Assembly (NCBI GenBank): GCA_028280515.1
Contig: JANQLP010000085.1
Location: forward strand, 1 to 44,232
From: Hyphomicrobiales bacterium
GTDB lineage: Bacteria > Pseudomonadota > Alphaproteobacteria > Rhizobiales > Methyloligellaceae
Direction of reading: 5' to 3'
DNA length: 44,232 nucleotides
Made by a program: the position numbers and the translations under genes. Within the stretch, counting starts at the first letter, position 1. Each line of letters opens with the position of its first letter. Shown in pieces: positions 24,823-33,298 of the stretch. The notes under the pieces were generated by a model. That model did not search any database and had not been told where the DNA came from. It saw only the letters and a program-made list of their open reading frames with translations.

Positions 24823-25776
24823 ATGACGAGCGGCGGACGGCAGATCGGCATTGCCTCCGGGCTGGAGCGCATTCTCATAGCGATTGCGTTCGGCTTTTGC
24901 GGTGCCGTGTTCGTCAGCTCGTCCGCAGCGGCGGAACCCGATCTGGAGAACGGCCGCACGATGTTCTTTGCCGGCGGGTGCGCCTCGTGCCATGCGGCTC
25001 CCGCATCGGACCGCTGTGACGACCCAAAGATCAAGAATGAGTTCGAACTTGCGGGGGGCCGCTGTCTCAAGACGGACTTCGGTACGTTCTACGTGCCCAA
25101 CATCTCGCCGGACAAGGAAGATGGCATCGGCGGCTGGACGGACGCGCAATTCATCAAGGCGATGCGCGAGGGCATCTCGCCGGAGGGCACGCATTACTAT
25201 CCCGCTTTTCCCTACACCTCCTATCAGCGCATGCCGGACAAGGACCTTATCGATCTCAAGGCCTTTATCGACACGCTTCCTGCGGTCAAGTCGAAGGTGC
25301 CCGAACACGATCTCGCGTTTCCCTTCCGTTTCCGCGCCGCACTCGGCCCCTGGAAATGGCTGTATCTGGACGGCAAAAGGTTCGAGCCCGACCCCGCCAA
25401 GTCCGATCAACTCAACCGCGGCGCCTATCTCGTCGAGGGACCAGCCCATTGCGGCGAGTGCCATTCACCGCGCGACCTGCTTGGCGGTGTGATCGAAGAC
25501 AAGAAGTTCTCCGGCGGGCCGAATCCGGAAGGCGAGGGCATCATTCCCAACATCACGCCCCACAAGACAGGTATTGCCGACTGGTCGGAGAAGGACATTG
25601 CCGACTCTCTTGCAACCGGCCTCACGCCGGAATTCGATACGTTCGGCGGTTCTATGGTAAAGGTGCAGGAGAACATGGCGAAGCTGAGCGCTGAGGATCG
25701 CGCCGCGATTGCGGCCTACATCAAGTCGCTCAAGCCCGTGCCCAGTTCGACGGGAAAATCCGGAAGCGGCAGTTAG
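24823..25776 (+). CDS. Exported diheme cytochrome c
   Basis: A 317-residue periplasmic cytochrome with a signal peptide (ILIAIAFGFCGAVFVSSSAAA). Two heme sites are seen, CASCH at about 53-57 and CGECH at about 212-216. Axial-Met regions follow each (for example YQRMPDKDL). It resembles the cytochrome subunits of alcohol/fructose/gluconate dehydrogenases and thiosulfate-type diheme proteins; no dehydrogenase subunit is adjacent, so its donor is unknown. The ATG at 24823 follows GAGAGG. Only 20 bp separate it from the first caspase-like gene, so those two are co-transcribed. Confidence 0.9.
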   Translation: MTSGGRQIGIASGLERILIAIAFGFCGAVFVSSSAAAEPDLENGRTMFFAGGCASCHAAPASDRCDDPKIKNEFELAGGRCLKTDFGTFYVPNISPDKEDGIGGWTDAQFIKAMREGISPEGTHYYPAFPYTSYQRMPDKDLIDLKAFIDTLPAVKSKVPEHDLAFPFRFRAALGPWKWLYLDGKRFEPDPAKSDQLNRGAYLVEGPAHCGECHSPRDLLGGVIEDKKFSGGPNPEGEGIIPNITPHKTGIADWSEKDIADSLATGLTPEFDTFGGSMVKVQENMAKLSAEDRAAIAAYIKSLKPVPSSTGKSGSGS

Positions 25777-25796
25777 TAAAGACAAGCCTGGAGACC

Positions 25797-27491
25797 GTGA
25801 CGCATTTGAGCCGACAGATTGCTCGTTGGGAGCGGTGGCTGGTTTGCCTCGGCGTGGCGCTCGTCTTGGTGGCCGTAACGGCGCATGCGGCGATGGCCCA
25901 GGACCGGGCGCTGATTGTAGCGATCGATTCCTATGCGGATCCAAGACTGTCGGGCTTGCCGAAAGGCCTCGCCAACAATGACGCACGCTCGATCGAGCGC
26001 CTGCTCATCGAGAAGCTCGGCTACAAGAAAGAGAACATCAAGGTTCTGAAGAACCGCCAGGCGACGCGAGCGGCCATCCTCAAAGCCGTGGAAACCTGGC
26101 TGAACCCGAACAACCCGAAGGCGGCGAAGCTGGCTCACCAGGGGTCGCAGCTCGTCGGTCTTGACGAGAGCGGCGCCCTGAGCGGCAACAAACCAAAGAA
26201 GACCAAGGTCCGCAAGAAGCGTGTGCGCCCGCCCAAGGTTCATCGCTCATACATCTATTTCGCTGGCTTCGGGTACTTCAGCGCGGACGTCGACGGTGAT
26301 GAGAAAGACGGGCACGACGAAGCGCTGCTGCCGTTCGATGCCAAGGTCAACTCCGACAGCGGTCCGGCGGTCGTCAGTGGTGCGATAACGGACGACGACC
26401 TCGGCGCCGCACTGGAAAAGATGTCGCACCGGCACGTGACGCTGGTCCTCGACACCAGTTCCTCCGGCGTCTTTTCCCGCGACGAAGACACTGCCTCGAA
26501 GACGGTTTCCAAGGCCCGCGTGCCGGCCCTTCCGGGCGCGGTCAAAAGCGTGATGCAACCGGGCGCGGAAATGCACAAGAGCGAGGGCGCGTTTGTCAAT
26601 CTGAACATTCCGCAAGGCACTCTCACAGTCTGGTCGGCGGCGTCACCTACCCAGACCGCGCTGATTGCCGGCCCGGACGACAAGCCACAGGGCCTGTTCA
26701 CGCTGCTCTACTCTGAGGGGCTTCTGCTCGGGATGGCCGACGCCAACAATAATGGCATCGTCTCGAACGCGGAGCTGCTTCGTCACATCAGCAGGGGCTC
26801 CGCGGCCTATTGTGCCGCCGCACAGGATCGATGCGAAATGGGGTTGCGGCCTCGGCTCGATCCGCCCGCGGCCTACGGACAAAGCGTCTGGGTGGACCGC
26901 AAAAAGGTCAAGCGCGGACGCGAGCGACGGCTCTCCGTGACGCGGCTTGCGGACTTCCTCGGAAGCCAGCCCGACGGCAACATTGAAGTGGAGCAGTTTC
27001 CACCATCGCCATTGGCGGTTGGGGAAGAGAACATCCATTATGAGGTTCGCAGCCCGACGTCGGCCTTTCTGGTGCTTTTGAATCTGACCGAAGACGGCAG
27101 GCTGTTCCAACTCTATCCCAACCAGCACGCCGGCAAGGACGCGGACGGGTTTGCCGGCCTGCTCGCGGCGAACACGCCGCTCAGCGTTCCCGCCAAATCG
27201 TCCGGTATGAAGTTTGCCGCAACGGAGAAGGGAAAGGGCCACATCATCGCGATCGTCACGCCGGATCCCATCAAGTTCGACGATGCGATCACTGACCGTG
27301 TCATACCCGCGGTATCGCCCAGAGAGGCGATAAAGGTCTATCTGGCGCAGCTTTCGGCGGCGCTGCACTATCCGGCCAACACCCGTTCCATACGTACGAA
27401 TACGGCGACATCGCGCTGGTCCGTGGTGACGCTTCCGTACGAGATCGTGGCTCAGAAGCCGAAAGCGGCGGACAAAAGCGCCTCAAATTAA
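25797..27491 (+). CDS. Exported caspase-fold pseudoenzyme with DUF4384 domain
   Basis: A 564-residue protein starting at GTG (GGAG upstream). It has a signal peptide (VCLGVALVLVAVTAHAAMA), then a peptidase C14/caspase-like domain (about residues 36-350: ALIVAIDSYADP, GLANNDARSIERLL). Where active members read SGHG this one reads AGFG (Phe158), and where they read DAC-SG it reads DTSSSG (Ser221), so both catalytic residues are absent. An acidic loop DVDGDEKDGHDEALLPFDA and an EF-hand-like ADANNNGIVSNAEL remain. Residues about 400-500 match DUF4384 (YEVRSPTSAFLVLLNLTEDGRLFQLYPN). It is likely a binding scaffold in the periplasm, linked by operon to the diheme cytochrome. Confidence 0.85.
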   Translation: MTHLSRQIARWERWLVCLGVALVLVAVTAHAAMAQDRALIVAIDSYADPRLSGLPKGLANNDARSIERLLIEKLGYKKENIKVLKNRQATRAAILKAVETWLNPNNPKAAKLAHQGSQLVGLDESGALSGNKPKKTKVRKKRVRPPKVHRSYIYFAGFGYFSADVDGDEKDGHDEALLPFDAKVNSDSGPAVVSGAITDDDLGAALEKMSHRHVTLVLDTSSSGVFSRDEDTASKTVSKARVPALPGAVKSVMQPGAEMHKSEGAFVNLNIPQGTLTVWSAASPTQTALIAGPDDKPQGLFTLLYSEGLLLGMADANNNGIVSNAELLRHISRGSAAYCAAAQDRCEMGLRPRLDPPAAYGQSVWVDRKKVKRGRERRLSVTRLADFLGSQPDGNIEVEQFPPSPLAVGEENIHYEVRSPTSAFLVLLNLTEDGRLFQLYPNQHAGKDADGFAGLLAANTPLSVPAKSSGMKFAATEKGKGHIIAIVTPDPIKFDDAITDRVIPAVSPREAIKVYLAQLSAALHYPANTRSIRTNTATSRWSVVTLPYEIVAQKPKAADKSASN

Positions 27492-27627
27492 CGCCAGTTC
27501 CATTGATCGGGTTTCGGTCGTTCTGCGCTTTCGCTATCATGAGGGTATTGGGGTTTGCGCCGCTGCAAAGAGGGCCGGAGCGGCGCGCTGTATTCAAAGC
27601 GTGAGTAATGCGTAGGGAGGGGCCGTC

Positions 27628-29778
27628 ATGGCCGTGTCGTCCAGGTTGAAACTGGTTCGCACCTCTATCCTGATGATTTGCCTCGCCGTCATCGCCTTCA
27701 CGGCAGGCGACCGGGCGGCGGCGCAGGACAATGGAAACCAGGATCACCTGCACCCCTACAAACTGGCTCAGTCCTTCTATCAGCCCTACTACTATCCCTA
27801 TCCACAGGTCCGGCGGAAAAAGCGCCGCAAACGCAAACGCGTCGTCACGAAGAAATGCGCTCATCCCTGGACCTATTCCCGCGGATTGCGCAAATGCATC
27901 TGCGTGCGCAGCGGGTATGCGGTTCACGAAGAGAACTGCGTGAAGGTATCCGAAATCTGCCCTGAAAACGCGCAATGGTCCGAAACGGACAAGGCGTGCC
28001 GGTGCAAGGATGGTTTCGCGGACGCTGGCGGGCAATGCGTTTCCACCGGCTCCGGTGTTGCCGGATACAGCCCGGCCGAGGGCGGGCAATGCCTTTGGCC
28101 ATGGGTTCCCTCCGCACAGGGGCCGGGTTGCACATGCGCACTCGGCTATCGCGAGCAGGCCGGCCAGTGCGTCGCGGATGGCAATCCCGTTCTGGAGCCG
28201 CGCAGGCGCACAGCCGCGGATGAACTGCTCACGGATGACGTATCGCTTGTTCAGACCTGCCTGAAGGAGGCGGGGTATCTCAGGGCGGATGTCCGCAATC
28301 GCATGGGCAAGAAGGCCTGGACGGCCTACTGGTTCTTCAAGCAGGACCATTCGATCGGGCGCACGCCCAAGGGCGTTCACAACGCCAGGGCGCAGCAAAA
28401 GCTTTTCACCCTCTGCCCGGTCGCCAGCGCCAGGCTCGATGTCCTGCCTGCCGCCGCCGGGCAGCCTGTCCAGGGGCCGGCTGCCGGCGCGCCGCTTCCG
28501 GGCGCTGCGGGCAAGAAAAAGGCCAAGCCCAAGTCCGTGGTGGCGCCGCTCGCACCGCGAGAGGCCAAGCTGACGGCGAAGCTCCCCCGGGCACCGGAGG
28601 CCCGGACGCCGGTCAAGAAAGTCTACGCGCGTCCCGAAGCGGGCTGCCTGCCGGACGACCTCTATCGGCTTGTCGTGCGCACCTATGGCCCGCGTCCGCA
28701 ACTCAAACGATGCACGCAAACCTGCATCGCCATGCCGGCGAACATCACCAAACGCGAGGCGGAGGATTACGAGTCCCGCGGCGGGCTACGCTGGTGCCGG
28801 GCCTGTATCGAGATCGGCACGCACCTGCCGCTTGACGACATTCTCAGGATCGAACGCGGTGCAAATGTTCAGGTGTGCACGCGCCCTCCCTCTCGGTTGC
28901 CGAAGTGGGTGCCGGGTACGCAGGCGAAACGCCCGGCCTTCACCCGGGTCCGGGCGCTGTATCGGCCGCTTCCGCCGGCCGTCGACAACAAGAATGCGTT
29001 CGCCGTGATCATCGGCAACACCACGTACCGCAGCGGTGTGCCGGAGAATGCGAGCGCCACCTCGAGCGCCGGCGCCATGTACACGCTGCTGACCGAGCAG
29101 CTCGGTTACGACCAGGACCGGATTATCGATCTGCGTGACACGACGCTTGAAGAGATGAGAGAGGTCTTCGGCACCTCCGAAGACCACAAGGGAAAACTCT
29201 GGAAGCTGCTGCAGAATCGGACCGACGCCGAAGTGCTCGTGTATTTCGCTGGACATGCCGCAACCCAGGCGGATTTGACCGCCAGCTATCTGTTGCCGGT
29301 CAACGTCGTCAAATACCGCGAGGACCGCACGGCCTATCCGCTCGCGACGCTCTATGGGAATCTGGAGAAGCTCGGCGCCAGATCGGTGCTGCTTCTGCTC
29401 GAGAGCAGCTTCGCCCGCGATTTGACCGGATTCGTTTTTCCGCCGAACGCACCCGGAGAGCAGGTGCAGATCCTCCCCACCGAACCGGTCAAGGGATTGA
29501 CCGTGCTCACCGCCGCACAGGGCGACCAGAAGACCCTCGATGATCCCAAGTTCGGGATCGGCCTCTTCACGCGATACCTCGTCGAAGGGCTGGCAGGCCG
29601 CGCCGACCTTGCGCCGATTGGCAACGGCGACGGCAAGGTCGATACGGTCGAGCTCTATGCCTACACGTCCCACATGGTCCGTCTGGTGGCGGGCAAGTCG
29701 TTCGGCCTGCTGCAACGGCCCATGGCATCCCGGAGCGGGAATGTGCACCTCAGCCGGCTTCAGGCGCAGGGTCAATAA
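27628..29778 (+). CDS. Exported multidomain caspase-fold pseudoenzyme, Cys-rich N-terminus
   Basis: A 716-residue protein. It has a signal peptide (ILMICLAVIAFTAGDRAAA), a Tyr/Pro then very basic stretch (RRKKRRKRKR at about 62-71) and a Cys-rich EGF-like tract at about 77-185 (repeats of C..G-(F/Y).....-QCV). A helical domain with a peptidoglycan-binding look (LVQTCLKEAGYLRADVRNRMGKKAWTAYWFFKQ), a Pro/Ala/Lys linker, a second Cys-containing module (about 340-417) and a caspase-like domain (about 455-700) follow. The histidine is kept (YFAGHAA, His543), but the DAC-SG strand reads LLLLESSFARD, so the catalytic Cys is Ser594. The EF-hand-like loop GNGDGKVDTVEL is intact. It is a diverged neighbour of the previous gene, 136 bp downstream. 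Confidence 0.85.
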   Translation: MAVSSRLKLVRTSILMICLAVIAFTAGDRAAAQDNGNQDHLHPYKLAQSFYQPYYYPYPQVRRKKRRKRKRVVTKKCAHPWTYSRGLRKCICVRSGYAVHEENCVKVSEICPENAQWSETDKACRCKDGFADAGGQCVSTGSGVAGYSPAEGGQCLWPWVPSAQGPGCTCALGYREQAGQCVADGNPVLEPRRRTAADELLTDDVSLVQTCLKEAGYLRADVRNRMGKKAWTAYWFFKQDHSIGRTPKGVHNARAQQKLFTLCPVASARLDVLPAAAGQPVQGPAAGAPLPGAAGKKKAKPKSVVAPLAPREAKLTAKLPRAPEARTPVKKVYARPEAGCLPDDLYRLVVRTYGPRPQLKRCTQTCIAMPANITKREAEDYESRGGLRWCRACIEIGTHLPLDDILRIERGANVQVCTRPPSRLPKWVPGTQAKRPAFTRVRALYRPLPPAVDNKNAFAVIIGNTTYRSGVPENASATSSAGAMYTLLTEQLGYDQDRIIDLRDTTLEEMREVFGTSEDHKGKLWKLLQNRTDAEVLVYFAGHAATQADLTASYLLPVNVVKYREDRTAYPLATLYGNLEKLGARSVLLLLESSFARDLTGFVFPPNAPGEQVQILPTEPVKGLTVLTAAQGDQKTLDDPKFGIGLFTRYLVEGLAGRADLAPIGNGDGKVDTVELYAYTSHMVRLVAGKSFGLLQRPMASRSGNVHLSRLQAQGQ

Positions 29779-29912
29779 TCTCCCACCCCACATTTCGATA
29801 GATTTCTGCTTTCGCCGGGTCACGGCAATGGACAGTCCGCCGCAATCTGCTATCTCTCGCGCACCAGTGGATTGATCCTGCCGGTGTTCAATTGCAGAAG
29901 GTCTATGAGGCG

Positions 29913-30140
29913 ATGGCGACGACACAGCTTGATGCAACGGGATTCAAATGCCCGATACCCGTGCTCAAGGCGCGCAAGGCCATCCGGGACCTCACAGATG
30001 GGGATACGCTTGAAGTCCTGTCCACCGATCCCGGCTCGGTCCCCGACTTCGAAGCGTTCTGCGACGCTGGCGGTCACGAACTCCTCAAGCACACGCGCGA
30101 CGGCGAGGTTTTCCGTTTCCTCATCCGGGTGTCCGGGTAA
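29913..30140 (+). CDS. TusA/SirA-family sulfur carrier
   Basis: A 75-residue protein with the defining motif LDATGFKCPIPVLKARKAI, whose Cys carries persulfide sulfur. LTDGDTLEVLSTDPGSVPDFEAFC and GEVFRFLIRV follow. It passes sulfur to thiouridine synthesis, molybdenum-cofactor or sulfur-oxidation enzymes. The ATG at 29913 is chosen over a TTG at 29892 because the domain begins right after it. It is convergent with the cytochrome gene, the stops 6 bp apart. The nearby cytochromes could mean sulfur oxidation, but no sox or dsr genes are seen. Confidence 0.9.
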   Translation: MATTQLDATGFKCPIPVLKARKAIRDLTDGDTLEVLSTDPGSVPDFEAFCDAGGHELLKHTRDGEVFRFLIRVSG

Positions 30141-30146
30141 ACCGGC

Positions 30147-30545
30147 TCAGGGCTTTTTCGGCGCTTTCGGCTGAGCTTTAAGCGTTTCAACGAACGCGAC
30201 AACATCCATGACGTCCTCTTCGGTCAGTTCCACCGGTTCGGCGTTGGGCGGAAGATCGGGGCGCAGGCGGCCGAGGCCCTTGATCGACAGGAAGGCCGGA
30301 TGGGGGCGCCGCGCGAAAAACGTCTCGAACCGCGTTCTGTAGTCCGGTCTGCGTTTGACCAGAATCTGGAATGATGGCGTTGAGGAGATCCCGCCGGTCG
30401 GGTTGATATCGCCGACCACATGGCATCGGGTGCAGTGTTGCGCGGCCACTTCGCGGCCGTTGGCGATATTGCCTTTGTCCTGAGCCGCGAGCGGCAGCGT
30501 GCCGGTTCCCAGCACAACGAGGGACAGGACAAGGGCGTTTCGCAT
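30147..30545 (-). CDS. Exported monoheme cytochrome c
   Basis: A 132-residue protein with signal peptide (ALVLSLVVLGTGTLPLAAQD), one heme site CTRCH, then HVVGDINPTGGISSTPSFQILV. A C-terminal helix with LTEEDVMDVVAFVETLKAQ is typical of class I cytochromes. A likely axial-ligand Met lies in that region, but which one is unclear. The ATG at 30545 follows GGAG; another ATG is at 30557. It diverges from the thiolase gene over a 150-bp region. Confidence 0.85.
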   Translation of the reverse strand: MRNALVLSLVVLGTGTLPLAAQDKGNIANGREVAAQHCTRCHVVGDINPTGGISSTPSFQILVKRRPDYRTRFETFFARRPHPAFLSIKGLGRLRPDLPPNAEPVELTEEDVMDVVAFVETLKAQPKAPKKP

Positions 30546-30695
30546 CGTCATCTCCAACGCGAACTATAGTGCGAGCCGTGCCCGCCGGCAAAATTCACCT
30601 CGCAACTGGAGATCGCAAGTCGAAGGGACTAAAGTCGGCGCAATTTGATCGGCGGCGGTAAACGCCGCGTGAGGATGCGAACAGGTAAGGGCGGT
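30546..30695. promoter_or_regulatory. Divergent promoter region, cytochrome and thiolase
   Basis: This 150-bp stretch must contain the promoters of both divergent genes. No clear boxes can be set by eye. AAGGGCGG at 30686-30693 is the thiolase ribosome site. Confidence 0.4.
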
Positions 30696-31946
30696 ATGAA
30701 AGAAGTCGTCATTCTTGGCGGGGTGCGCAGCCCCATCGGGAAATATGGCGGCGGGCTCTCCAGCGTCCGCCCCGACGATCTGCTGGCCGAGATCTACAAG
30801 GGTCTGATTGCCCGCACGGGCGTCGATCCGGCCGAGCTGGAAGACGTGTACGCGGGCTGCGGCAACCAGGCCGGCGAAGACAACCGCGATGTCGCGCGCA
30901 TGTCTGTCCTGCTCGCCGGTTTCCCAAAGGAAGTGTCCGGTGTGACGGTCAACCGTAACTGCGCGTCCGCCCTCGAAGCGGTCAACCAGGCGGCAAAGTC
31001 CATTATCGCCGAGGAAGGGGATTTGTTCATCGGCTCGGGCGTGGAGAGCATGAGCCGCGCGCCGTGGGCCATGGGCAAGCCGGAACGGACGCCGCAGATG
31101 GGCAACCCGAAGATGTGGGACACGACCGTCGGCTGGCGCTTCAACAATCCGCGCATGGACGAGGTGTATCCGATCGTCAGCCTCGGCGAGACGGCGGAGC
31201 ACATTGCCGAAGAGATGCAGATCACCCGGGAAGACCAGGACGCCTTCGCCGTTGAAAGCCATACGCGCGCGGTTGCGGCGATCAACTCAGGTGCGTTCGC
31301 GCGGGAGATCGTCGCCATCCCCGTGCCGCAGCGCAAGGGCGAGCCGATCATCGTCGAGCGCGATGAGCATCCGCGCTTCCGCGAGGGTGGCAACGGGAAA
31401 GTGGAACTCGCCACGTCGATGGCCGATATGGCTAGGCTCAGGCCGGCCTTCCGCAAGGGCGGTACGGTGACCGCCGGCAATTCCAGTGGGGTGAACGACG
31501 GTGCGGCGGCGCTGTTGATCGCGAGCGCGGAAAAGGCGAAGTCCCTTGGTATGAAACCGAAGCTGCGCTGGCTCGGCTCCGCCGTCGCCGGCGTCGATCC
31601 GGGCGTCATGGGCTACGGACCCGTGCCGGCAACCGAGAAACTCCTGAAGCGGTTCGGACTGCGCGTGGAGGACATCGGCCTCGTCGAACTCAACGAGGCG
31701 TTTGCCGCGCAGACGATCGGGTGCATGCGGCGTCTGGCGCTCGATCATGACAAGACCAATGTGAACGGCGGCGCCATCGCGCTCGGACATCCGACGGGCT
31801 GTTCGGGTGCGCGTATCCTCGTCACCCTGATGCACGAAATGGAGCGCCGCGCGTCCGACATGCCACGGCCGTTCTACGGCCTCGCCACCTTGTGCGTGGG
31901 GGTCGGTATGGGCGTGTCGACGCTGGTCGAGTGGATCGGCGAGTGA
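30696..31946 (+). CDS. Thiolase-family acetyl-CoA/3-oxoacyl-CoA acyltransferase
   Basis: A 416-residue thiolase. The nucleophilic Cys lies at about 89 in [21 protein letters not shown]. The second signature [28 protein letters not shown] carries the catalytic His, and the proton-transfer Cys lies in [13 protein letters not shown]. It cleaves or condenses 3-oxoacyl-CoA; the length and spacing fit both acetyl-CoA acetyltransferase and 3-oxoadipyl-CoA thiolase. It is in an operon with the PrpF-family gene 20 bp downstream, which favours an aromatic or organic acid pathway, an inference only. The ATG at 30696 follows AAGGGCGG; the longer frame to 30645 is unlikely. Confidence 0.9.
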   Translation: MKEVVILGGVRSPIGKYGGGLSSVRPDDLLAEIYKGLIARTGVDPAELEDVYAGCGNQAGEDNRDVARMSVLLAGFPKEVSGVTVNRNCASALEAVNQAAKSIIAEEGDLFIGSGVESMSRAPWAMGKPERTPQMGNPKMWDTTVGWRFNNPRMDEVYPIVSLGETAEHIAEEMQITREDQDAFAVESHTRAVAAINSGAFAREIVAIPVPQRKGEPIIVERDEHPRFREGGNGKVELATSMADMARLRPAFRKGGTVTAGNSSGVNDGAAALLIASAEKAKSLGMKPKLRWLGSAVAGVDPGVMGYGPVPATEKLLKRFGLRVEDIGLVELNEAFAAQTIGCMRRLALDHDKTNVNGGAIALGHPTGCSGARILVTLMHEMERRASDMPRPFYGLATLCVGVGMGVSTLVEWIGE

Positions 31947-31966
31947 ACGCCGGCAGCGAGGAAGCA

Positions 31967-33097
31967 ATGGCACAACGCAAAACACCGGCGGCCTTTTATC
32001 GCGGCGGCACGAGCAAGGGTGTCCTGTTTCAACCCGAACACCTGCCGCAGGACCCGGACGAACGCGACAGGATGCTGCTGCATGTCCTTGGCAGTCCGGA
32101 CCCCTACAAGCGCCAGCTCGATGGCATGGGCGGCGGGTTGTCCTCGCTTTCCAAGGCGCTCTGGGTGGAACGCTCGCAGCGCAACGATGCCGATATCGAT
32201 TACACCTTCGCACAGATCGCGGTCGATGCACCGGTTGTCGACTATTCCGCGAACTGCGGAAATATGTCGTCGGCCATTGCCCCGTTTGCCGTGGAGGAGA
32301 ACGTCTTTCCGGTTTCCGACGGCGATGCGGTGGTGCGCATGTTCAACACCAATACCAACATCTGCATCCATTCCCATTTCCGTGTCGAGGGAGGTCTTGC
32401 CGCGACGGAAGGCGATCTGGAGATTCCGGGCGTCGCGGGTACGGGCGCGCCGGTCCGGCTCGAATTCATGGAGCCGTCCCGGGTCACGGGGCGCGGATTG
32501 CTGCCGACGGGCCAGGCGCAGGAGATCATCGAGGTGCCCGGTTACGGCGATGTACCGGTGAGTATTGTGGATGCGGCGTCGCTTGCGGTCTTTGTTCCGG
32601 CAGAGACCTTTGGAATGAACGCCACGGAACTGCCGGAGGAAATCGAGGCGCGGTCCGAAATCATGGCGGCGGTCGAGATCATCCGCCGGGAGGCGGCGGT
32701 CCGTGCCGGGTTCGCGGAGAGCGTCGACGACGTGCCGATGGCCGCGCCACGATTTGCGCTCGTTGCCAACCCGGCTCCGTTCACGTCGCTTGACGGGCGC
32801 ACGCACGAGACCGACAGCTACGACATCGCCGCGCGCATGGTGTCGCTGGGGACCATCCACCGCGCGGTCATGGTGACCGCGGCCATGTGCCTGGCGGCTG
32901 CCACCAAAATCCCGGGTTCGGTGCCCAATCGATACGCGTCGGAGAGTGGAGACGGGTCCGTGCGTCTCGGCAATCCCTCCGGCGTTACCGTGATGGACGC
33001 CAGTCTCATTGAGCGAGACGGGCGCTTGCATGCTGAGAGCACCAGTGTCTTGCGAACCTGCCGCCGCCTGATGGACGGGTTCGTCTATCACCCGTGA
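31967..33097 (+). CDS. PrpF-family isomerase (4-oxalomesaconate tautomerase-like)
   Basis: A 376-residue protein of the PrpF/DUF453 diaminopimelate-epimerase-like fold. Motifs are AAFYRGGTSKGVLF near the start, GMGGGLSSLSKAL, VVDYSANCGNMSSAIAPFAVE with the conserved Cys, FNTNTNICIHSHF and the C-terminal IHRAVMVTAAMCLAAATKIPGSVPN. Known members isomerise aconitate, methylaconitate or 4-oxalomesaconate (LigU/GalD). The thiolase partner suggests an organic or aromatic acid route; no aconitase or prp genes are present. The ATG at 31967 follows GAGGAAG. Confidence 0.88.
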   Translation: MAQRKTPAAFYRGGTSKGVLFQPEHLPQDPDERDRMLLHVLGSPDPYKRQLDGMGGGLSSLSKALWVERSQRNDADIDYTFAQIAVDAPVVDYSANCGNMSSAIAPFAVEENVFPVSDGDAVVRMFNTNTNICIHSHFRVEGGLAATEGDLEIPGVAGTGAPVRLEFMEPSRVTGRGLLPTGQAQEIIEVPGYGDVPVSIVDAASLAVFVPAETFGMNATELPEEIEARSEIMAAVEIIRREAAVRAGFAESVDDVPMAAPRFALVANPAPFTSLDGRTHETDSYDIAARMVSLGTIHRAVMVTAAMCLAAATKIPGSVPNRYASESGDGSVRLGNPSGVTVMDASLIERDGRLHAESTSVLRTCRRLMDGFVYHP

Positions 33098-33149
33098 AAA
33101 GGTGTCGGCTCTTGTTGTATCGGAACAATCGCGAGGATCCGCCGAAATC

Positions 33150-33266
33150 ATGACCTCCCCGTGGAAATGGATCGCCATCGTTCTGGGGCTTGCGTTCGTG
33201 TGTCTGCTGGTCTTCACGATCCTCGTCGTCAGCGGCGTGATGGACCTCGGCCTGTCGTTGATCTGA
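33150..33266 (+). CDS. 38-residue single-span membrane peptide
   Basis: A short frame of 38 codons: MTSPWKWIAIVLGLAFVCLL, then VFTILVVSGVMDLGLSLI. It is nearly all hydrophobic with one basic residue before the span, so it should insert as a single helix. GAGGATCC lies upstream but a little far (about 13 bases). It starts 53 bp after the PrpF-like gene and ends before the convergent patatin gene. No family is recognised. Confidence 0.5.
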   Translation: MTSPWKWIAIVLGLAFVCLLVFTILVVSGVMDLGLSLI

Positions 33267-33298
33267 TCTGGTGTGAGACCCGTATCGGGAAGGGTGCC

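Noticed and set aside
24247-25464. 405-codon antisense frame across the two cytochrome genes
   Set aside because: It shadows two heme-motif genes and has no family features.
31874-33217. 447-codon antisense frame opposite the PrpF-like gene
   Set aside because: Same reason; no ribosome site or recognisable motif.
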